NCBI GenBank assembly: GCA_003194525.1
Contig: NBIV01000198.1
Coordinates: 62,001 to 126,000, forward strand
Length of the DNA: 64,000 nt
Direction: 5' to 3'
DNA from: Gracilariopsis chorda
Taxonomy: Eukaryota > Rhodophyta > Florideophyceae > Gracilariales > Gracilariaceae
Position 1 is the first letter of the stretch. Each line of letters starts with the position of its first letter. The position numbers and the translations under genes are program-made. The notes beneath the pieces are model-generated. The model was not told where the DNA came from. It searched no databases and saw only the letters and a program-made list of their open reading frames with translations. Positions 57,665 through 64,000 of the stretch are shown piece after piece.

Positions 57665-59026
57665 ATGCCCGAGTCCATCATGCTTTCCGCAAAACGCACC
57701 GCCACGCACTCGCAATGCACGGCCACGTCTTCGCAACCCTCCCTGCCGCCGTCGTCAACGTTGCGCCTCTTTCTCTCCGCGCGCGACTTGCCCGAGCCGG
57801 ACCGTCGTTCACGCGCTTGTTACGCGGTCATTTACCTGTGCGAGGAGCGCGTTGTGCCGGCTTTGCCCGCTGATGGCGATGAGGCTTTGGTGAAAGCCAA
57901 GCGCTCTGCACGACGTTTACCAGCCGATGCGGTTCAGTTTGACCAGAGCCTTGTTCGTAAGGCCGCTCGCTTGTTGCGCAATTCCAATCGCTCAGAGTCT
58001 CTTAGAGCGCCGCATGTGGCCGCGCTGTACAGCGCGCCGCAACAGCCCACTTTGCACGTTAGAGCGGATGGTGTGCACGTTGTACGCACGTCGTGGAGCG
58101 TTGTGGGCGTTTCCGATATAGCGAGGAAGAACGGCAGGGATGTGGAAATAGCGCAGAGTTTTTACGTCGATTATGATGCCACGCGCGTGCAGTTGCTACG
58201 AGTTGCGTTTTATGACGGCACTACCTCACAACAGAACAAGCAACGGTTGATAGCAACTGCGGACTGCTTGCTGTCAAGCGTGGTGGCTGCCTATGGCAAA
58301 CCGCTGGCGTGTGCGTTGAGATTTGTGCCGGTTTCGGACAAGGATGCGAAGAAAAGTGCTAGAATTCCTACAGGCACGCTGTTGCTTTCGGCGCTGAGTG
58401 TGAGTGATGAAGCGCAACAATTCCGGATAGACGTGCAGTGCAGTCGCATTCTACGCGCCAGAACGCTTTCTTATTCGCAGGTGAAGCGCACGTTCTACAC
58501 TGTGCATGCCATTCTGGACGACCATCCCAAGTCGGATCTGTGGACGCTTGTGTATCGTTCCAACACGGTGGGAATGATTGCGTCGAAGAAGGATGGCGGC
58601 AGTTTGCAGTACAACTACTTTTCGTGTCGTCGCGTCATTGCGCGGCCGGGTGTCATTATCGATGACGCTGATGCTCCAAAGGAAAGCGGCAGCGCTGCGG
58701 TTGGGCTGTTCGAAAAGCTTGGCTCGGCGCTCGGTTTGCATCAAGCGAAAAGCTTCTTCTCGCTTCCAGGCGCCGATATATATCTGCATTCGAATGATAC
58801 GCGTCTCAAGTTGACGCTTTACGAAGACAACGGGACCGCCGCCGGGTATGACATGATCGCCGATTCCGAGTTCACCTTTGCCGATCTGCAGCGAAGAGAG
58901 CTTGGCGACTCGTCGCCCATTAAGATGCGCACCAACATTGTGGGAAAGGCCGTACTCAAGTACAAGGAATGCTCTCCGGATCCGCGCTACTTCTGTCTGT
59001 CGTTGCTCATGCGTGCTCCACGATAG
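57665..59026 (+). CDS. Copine-derived tandem C2 protein without vWA domain
   Basis: 453 aa with ATG at 57665. Two beta-rich C2-like domains are visible. The first (about 33-240) has STLRLFLSARDLPEPDRRSR, LLRVAFYDGTTSQQNKQRL and TGTLLLSALSV, which follow the copine C2A strands. The second (about 255-450) has RARTLSYSQVKRTFYTVHAI, aligning with KAKRPFYVLS of the neighbouring copine C2B, and LKLTLYEDNGTAAGYDMIAD. Insertions lie in loops. Most calcium-binding aspartates are gone, and the sequence stops where a copine vWA domain would begin. I infer a diverged, calcium-independent paralogue rather than a truncated pseudogene, because the frame is intact and ends cleanly. Confidence 0.72.
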   Translation: MPESIMLSAKRTATHSQCTATSSQPSLPPSSTLRLFLSARDLPEPDRRSRACYAVIYLCEERVVPALPADGDEALVKAKRSARRLPADAVQFDQSLVRKAARLLRNSNRSESLRAPHVAALYSAPQQPTLHVRADGVHVVRTSWSVVGVSDIARKNGRDVEIAQSFYVDYDATRVQLLRVAFYDGTTSQQNKQRLIATADCLLSSVVAAYGKPLACALRFVPVSDKDAKKSARIPTGTLLLSALSVSDEAQQFRIDVQCSRILRARTLSYSQVKRTFYTVHAILDDHPKSDLWTLVYRSNTVGMIASKKDGGSLQYNYFSCRRVIARPGVIIDDADAPKESGSAAVGLFEKLGSALGLHQAKSFFSLPGADIYLHSNDTRLKLTLYEDNGTAAGYDMIADSEFTFADLQRRELGDSSPIKMRTNIVGKAVLKYKECSPDPRYFCLSLLMRAPR

Positions 59027-60433
59027 TGAAGTACGCGCCGTTTTGGGAGAAGACTCTGTTAATCCCTGATAGCATTCCCCACGCCTTACCCTCGTTTATG
59101 ACGATTCGTGACATACTTTATTCTCCCCACTTGCGCCGCGCCTGCATCCGTCTTCTGTAACTGCGTCGTGTGATCATAGAGACAACGCATTGCGCTTTGC
59201 ATTGCGAATGGCCAGCGCCCTTCTGCTTCCTTTCTCGCGCCTGACGCGCTTTTCCTGTTTTGCCTTTCTTTTCGGCGCGCTTTTGCATTTGCGCTTCGCC
59301 CAGATCACATGTGCTGCGTCATGGTGACCGCCACGGTATAGACTACCTCTACGTGTTATGACGGTGCTGCCTTCTTCCTACCGATCCGTGGCTTTGCCAT
59401 CGCTGCACGTCCGGTGCCGACCGCCTCACCCTTCTATTTTACCCTTCGTAGTAAACTAGCTTAGCATGAGCGACTTTCTTGCCGTTCCTCATATACTCCC
59501 AAAGTGGTCACCAATCCAGCCTTCCACACACCCGCTTCTCTGCTTGTCTGTCCGCACCATGTTCATCACCCCGCGCTGCCTTCCTGCATTTGCTTTGCGT
59601 CCGCGTGCATAAATCCGTCTCGTTTTCTTGCATGCAACGCAGAAACACCCACGCCTTCCTGCACGCATACAACTCTTCGCTCTGCTTGAAAGCTTCGCCG
59701 ACGAATACCCAACCACCTGTCTACACAAACCGTCATCAACATCGACGTGTCTTCAACTACGTGTACTCGCCTTTCGCTGATTTGCAAACACTTCAACAGC
59801 CCCCGCTTTACGAGCGTCGTTTCGTCCTATCATACATTCTCCCTTCCTAAACCTTCACACTCTCGTACTGTAATCATCGGCGATTAAAACGAAGCTGTCG
59901 GTGCTTGCTGTCGCCGCCACCTCTTGTTCTGTCCTTTTTCGATGTGAAATAGCTCAATGTTAACCGTCAAAAAACCGATGAAGTTGAAAACGTCATGAGA
60001 AGCGCGAGCCATGTTTGCCCAATTACTTGAGGAGTTGTCGCTCTCTTATTTGCTTATCGATATTCATTGCGGTAAGTCCGTCTGGAGATTACCTCCTTTG
60101 CATCCTCTCATCTGCTCAACTTCTGTGGCTGTTGTTTGTTAACGAGACAGGCGCAACGCAGTACGGATCATGCACAGAATAGAACCGTACATGTTACGCC
60201 ACGGAAATCTCCACCAGTCCCTGAAATGTGAATCATGCGCTTCGCTGCCCATTGTGCTACCCCGCTATGCAAGTATCCCAGTCGCGCAACTTGTTCTACA
60301 ATGTTATCTGTTTGGCTTCATTTGATCCCATCTTCTTCTTCTTTATTGTGGGTTCAGCATGCCTGATTACGGCACGCTGATAGTGGTTTCTCATTTGATT
60401 CTCATTTGAAAAATTTCTCTCTCCTCAAGAAAG
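59027..60433. other. Intergenic, no convincing gene
   Basis: Short ORFs with Ser/His/Leu-rich composition only. The right end joins the 3' end of the LINE remnant, whose own limit is not visible. Confidence 0.45.
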
Positions 60434-61039
60434 CTAACAACTTTTGTGGCCACGGCGGACTATCTCCGTTAAAGTCTTACCTCTTCTTTCTGCAGGAGCA
60501 GGGAGCTCGCGTCTTCTAGATTCCGTCTGCTTGGCGCAACGCAGCACAAAATGTTCCACATCATTGGTAGCGTGTGTGTCGCAGTCGCACTGTGACGGCT
60601 TTCTTTCTGTGTAGGTAGCAACCGGATGAAGCTTCGGAGTGTGCCCTACGTAGATTTGCGACAGCGTACCTTCTGCTTTTCGAAACGATATGATGCCCTC
60701 TAGTTGTCCTGGGACATCACTGATGAAGGGTTTGGCTTTCGAAGCCGCCATGATTCGTGTTTTAGCGTCCTCAAAGTAGATCGGGACTTTGATTTGATCT
60801 TTCAAGGAAGTGCTCAAGCCTTGCTTTGCAAGGGTATCCACCCGTTCATTTTGCGGAAGACCGCAATGACCGGGTATCCAAACGATATCGATGGAACCGT
60901 CTTTCCTCTCGCTGATAACTCTTAGGATTTGTGATACGCTTTGCAGCGAAGAGGGTTGTGTCCGGGGAGATTTGCGTAAGCCGTCGACCATGCTCTTCGA
61001 GTCTGTTAGTATTGATCCCATCGGGAGGAAGACGGGCAC
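60434..61039 (-). pseudogene. LINE (non-LTR retrotransposon) RNase H remnant
   Basis: The minus strand encodes ILTDSKSMVDGLRKSP, a VISERKDGSIDIVWIPGHCG block and NERVDTLAKQG, the second half of an RNase H domain of I/Jockey-type LINEs. A C-terminal region follows with CDCDTHATNDVEHFVLRC, the cysteine/histidine cluster typical at the end of such ORF2 proteins. The first RNase H strands appear in other frames up to about 61076, and no endonuclease or RT remains. It is therefore a 5'-truncated, partly frameshifted copy. Confidence 0.75.
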
Positions 61040-62691
61040 TTATCGACGAACAGTATAATCCATGTGCCATAGGCAAAGACGAAGGCGTTGAGCGTGTGCG
61101 CTGAGGTCAATGTGTGATTACGCGTTTACGTCTTATATGGGCTCTTATTACCTCAGTGTGGCGTTGTGGTGTTCAGAGCAACTTTTGCCTCTCCACATAT
61201 GTTTTCCCGCAAAGGCATCTACTTAATGGTGTGCTTCTCTGTTTGCAGGAAACTAAGAACTCTGACCACTGTCCAAGAGTATTTCTGACGGGTTTCCCCA
61301 CTTTCTCCCAAACTCTACAGATCTGCACCACATGACACTTTTTTATTCATTGCTTTCAAACGTACTTCCAGACTGGCCGATGGGCACAGAATATGCTGGA
61401 CTCCTCTGAAGAGAGAGAATGACATTCACGGAAACAGCTCTCTCTCTCTCTTGTACGAACACGCGTATATTAATTCCTCGTAGCGCGGGGGTTTGCTAAG
61501 AACCCCAACAACCTACAATACTTACTCTTGTACAGTAGCAACGAACTACAAACCAGCAGCCGTGCTATCTACACTCACTGTGCTGCATATGATGCGAAGG
61601 AAGTATTTCGTCCCGTAGGTGTCTTCAACTGCTGAAGCGTTTCGTTTCCGACGACTTTCGCCTTCTTCTCTGCACCTCTTCATTCACCCTCTAGAGATCG
61701 TCGGTTAAGGGGGACACCGCGACAAGGCGCTTCGCATGTACCATGTTGGCCGCCATAGAAACCACTGACGACGTCCTTTCGCCCAATCCTCATATCGGCG
61801 AGACCAGACAAAAGAACCGGGGCGTAGCTTGCATCATCATCCGACCCAATCGTAGTCCTCCGAGAAAACCCTGGAAAACCCCGTCCAGAGGCTCCTCTGG
61901 AGCTCTTCCTTCGAGGGAAAATTCCAGGGAAACGGCGGTTGGATCTTCTTCTGACAACAGACTCGTGACCCGACTGCTTACGTGCAGTTAGACGGGAGCT
62001 TTTTCACGACTTTCCACTCAGGTCCGCGACCGGCAAGCTGACCGATCGCCCGGACGAGTTTAACGACCTCTCGGGTCAACGGAGATAGCTGGGTGGCTAG
62101 TGTGGGCAAGACAAGCTTCATTCTGACTTCGCGTGCTATCTTTATGAAAATCTCTCACAAGAAGGCGAAGGCTAAGGGCTAACCTACTACGGCAGATCGA
62201 TGCGCAGATCCTTCTTCTGATTCGCGTCAGCAGAAAGCTCGACCCACACTACTACTGGCAGATTAGGGCAAATACAATCTTCCCCCGTCGTGTGGGCGAG
62301 CTTCTCTCACTGTGGCTAAAAGAGCCAAATGCTCCTGAGATCGAGTCTCCTCGTCGCCCATTGACACGTCATGGCAACTCTTGTGATACCAAGTCTATTG
62401 ATCGTGTGTTGTATCAGTATCAAAACGTTGTCCTGCGATAAAGGGGTGAGCTTTCTCGCACGTTCGATGACAGAGTAGTGATAAGGGCCTTGCGGTGATG
62501 GACGAGATCCCTTCGTAAGCATTATTTTTCAAGTACTGAGTTCTCTCATGATTATCACGGCGTGATATCGAACTCAGGACCCGTCCAATTAACATGTACA
62601 CCTGGTAAGGCACAGATGTAGTGCATGGACTACCATCGAAAAGTCCACTTAAGCTATCTCTATAACACTGTAGTTCACGAGTCCATCATTT
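61040..62691. other. Intergenic, possible retroelement debris
   Basis: A (CT)n run lies at about 61436-61453. Near 61491-61510 is GGGGTTTGCTAAGAACCCC, a 6-bp stem, in a context resembling an LTR end. An 82-codon ORF at 61743-61991 (Arg/Ser/Pro-rich) has no recognisable domain. No gene is accepted. Confidence 0.35.
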
Positions 62692-63674
62692 TCATACGGT
62701 AGCATCGCACTTGCCCTCAAGATCGCCTTCGGTGGAACCTTTAGGCAACAGATCTCCGAGACCGTGATATCCAACCCATGGAGTCGGAGACAAGTTAAAC
62801 TTGGGCAAAGTAGCATCGTGCATCTTCGTGCTCAGTCGAAAATATATGTTCTTGCGAATCTTCGAGAACTTGTTCACACCGGGAGCGTGAGCCAACCTTT
62901 GGTGAACTATGAAACCGTCTCCTGGCATGACCAAAACTCGCTTAGGAAAACCGAGATCTGGCTTCCATGACTTGAATTTGCGAACAACTTCATCCGCGGG
63001 ATGCTGCAAGATGTTAGGATGGTATACGAATGGACGATGATGTAAAGAAATGGCTTGCGTACCGTTTGGATAATCTCACGCATAAGTTTATGTGTCCTGA
63101 AATGAGAACCTTTTGTGTGTATGAGTAATAAGTCAGTACTCTGGTCAGTGGGTCGCGCAAAAGACAGAACAAGAAACGTACCTGGCCAAACAGTGAGCTG
63201 GCCACGATTCTGGTCAACTATTTGCCCTTCACTTAGTGCAACACCAAACATAAGAATGAAACTGGTTCCTTGATTGGCGTACGGGCCTTGTGGTGTGTCA
63301 ATATGCCATTTGTTCTTCGGATGATCATCATCTAGCCCAAGTCCACTTTCCTCATCAGGAAGGGTATACGCAATCTGTCCTTCTTCTTTTCGCAAAACGG
63401 TATTAGACGGACCCAAGAGATCTTCAGCTACTTGATAAAGGTCAGTCTTGTAGAAGAGGTCGGTGACTGGATTCGCAGATTTCACTGAGTGCCAAAAAGA
63501 GGGGGTTGGTCTATAGTTGCCATTATTCTGCGGGAGATTGTACTTCTTGGATTCATACGCAATGTCACAGTGATATAAGGCAGCTCCTGCCATATCAAAT
63601 GGAACTATCCCTGGAAGAACAACGTAGCCATCGCGAATGAACTCCAGCTTTTGCACTTCAGTAAGCACCGGCAT
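62692..63674 (-). CDS. PhyH-like Fe(II)/2-oxoglutarate oxygenase, two exons
   Basis: Exon 1 is 63674-63182 and exon 2 is 63053-62692, giving 284 aa with ATG at 63674. The 128-nt intron has GTACGT and GCAAG ends. The unspliced frame runs past TVWPG into non-homologous sequence, and the exon 2 frame carries the missing C-terminal half, so a splice is needed. The acceptor chosen joins G to CC (WPA-ISLHH) and is the least certain part. Seen: FIRDGYVVLPGIVP entry strand, KWHIDTPQGPY with the HxD ligands, distal GDGFIVHQRLAHAPGVN, and C-terminal TPWVGYHGLGDLL. No membrane span or peroxisomal signal is visible. Probably a soluble member of the same subfamily as the two genes at 22.4 and 26.3 kb. Confidence 0.83.
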
Positions 63675-64000
63675 ACTATAACTTCTGTTTGAAACAAGTG
63701 AGACTTTCGATGCGGCGGGTTCGGTGATTGAAGTTCACTGTTCCTTAAACACTGAGCGAGTTGGTTTCTTTGGAGGAAAGCGCAAAGTGGTTTCTCGTAA
63801 TAAGTACAGGGGCAAGGCTAGTTTCGCTGCTCTCGTCATAATATGAATGACACTAGCATTGACTCAAGCAAATTCAAGTGGAGGCAGGATGAATAGGAGA
63901 ACATTATGTTGTAAGCCCCCATCGAGGAACCCTGTTGTAGGAGCATCACATGGCTTCGTTTCGGCGTATTGGTGGAGCTGATGACGTGGATCCGGCTACA
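63675..64000. other. 5' flank of the PhyH-like gene to window end
   Basis: A 326-bp stretch containing the upstream region of the minus-strand PhyH-like gene. No other feature is seen. Confidence 0.4.

Noticed and set aside
57187-57873. 228-codon plus ORF before the C2-only gene
   Set aside because: Arg/His/Ala-rich without domains and overlapping the true start of the C2-only gene.
61743-61991. 82-codon ORF as the start of a gag gene behind an LTR-like end
   Set aside because: Composition alone suggests it; no zinc knuckle, capsid motif or second LTR is visible.
62520-62620. Possible tRNA because of a TTCGATATC box-B-like string
   Set aside because: No T-stem pairing, acceptor stem or anticodon arm could be built; the string lies in a palindrome.
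1-64000. CRISPR array, bacterial operon or phage content
   Set aside because: No regular direct repeats with spacers, and the gene set with GT-AG introns is eukaryotic.

Overview
The window looks like nuclear DNA of a photosynthetic eukaryote, most likely a red alga. The inference rests on several things. Genes are compact and mostly intronless, with a few short GT-AG introns (56-131 nt). Two products are plastid-type (a DUF2854 protein and a UVR+YccV protein resembling the Clp adaptor ClpF). A Golgi-type galactose-3-O-sulfotransferase-like enzyme fits a maker of sulfated galactans. Ty3/gypsy retroelements of several ages are present. No rRNA, tRNA, CRISPR array or bacterial operon was seen.

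Layout. 1-6.6 kb is a truncated, minus-strand Ty3/gypsy element (gag, protease, and an RT-RNaseH-integrase frame open to the window edge). 7.8-9.1 kb is a decayed gag-protease relic of another Ty3 lineage. 10-21.6 kb carries an orphan protein, an SMP-like lipid-transfer protein, a two-exon zeta-crystallin/VAT1-like oxidoreductase, and a divergent pair: a FUN14 protein and a PIP-box nuclear protein. 22.4-27.5 kb carries two phytanoyl-CoA-dioxygenase-like (PhyH) genes and the sulfotransferase. 27.7-37.6 kb is gene-dense: a WW-copine fusion, DUF2854, a 924-aa coiled-coil protein, a small helical protein, the ClpF-like protein, BolA2, and a peroxisomal enoyl-CoA isomerase/hydratase. Pyruvate kinase lies at 40.5-42.1 kb, followed by about 4 kb with no convincing gene. 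46.2-51.8 kb is a complete, very young chromodomain-type Ty3/gypsy element with 356-bp LTRs. 53.9-59 kb holds a second copine and a copine-derived C2-only gene. 60.4-61 kb is a LINE RNase H remnant, and 62.7-63.7 kb a third PhyH-like gene.

Functional threads. (1) Three copine-family genes lie within about 31 kb and show stepwise loss of C2 calcium ligands and of the vWA domain. (2) Three PhyH-like Fe(II)/2-oxoglutarate oxygenases share an unusual distal-histidine block; one has an N-terminal membrane anchor, and another is divergently paired with the sulfotransferase. (3) One nuclear protein gains an N-terminal PCNA-interacting motif only when a 56-nt intron is spliced, and its promoter carries two E2F-type sites. 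(4) Several genes are divergent pairs sharing short promoters. All calls come from reading the sequence; no database search was run.
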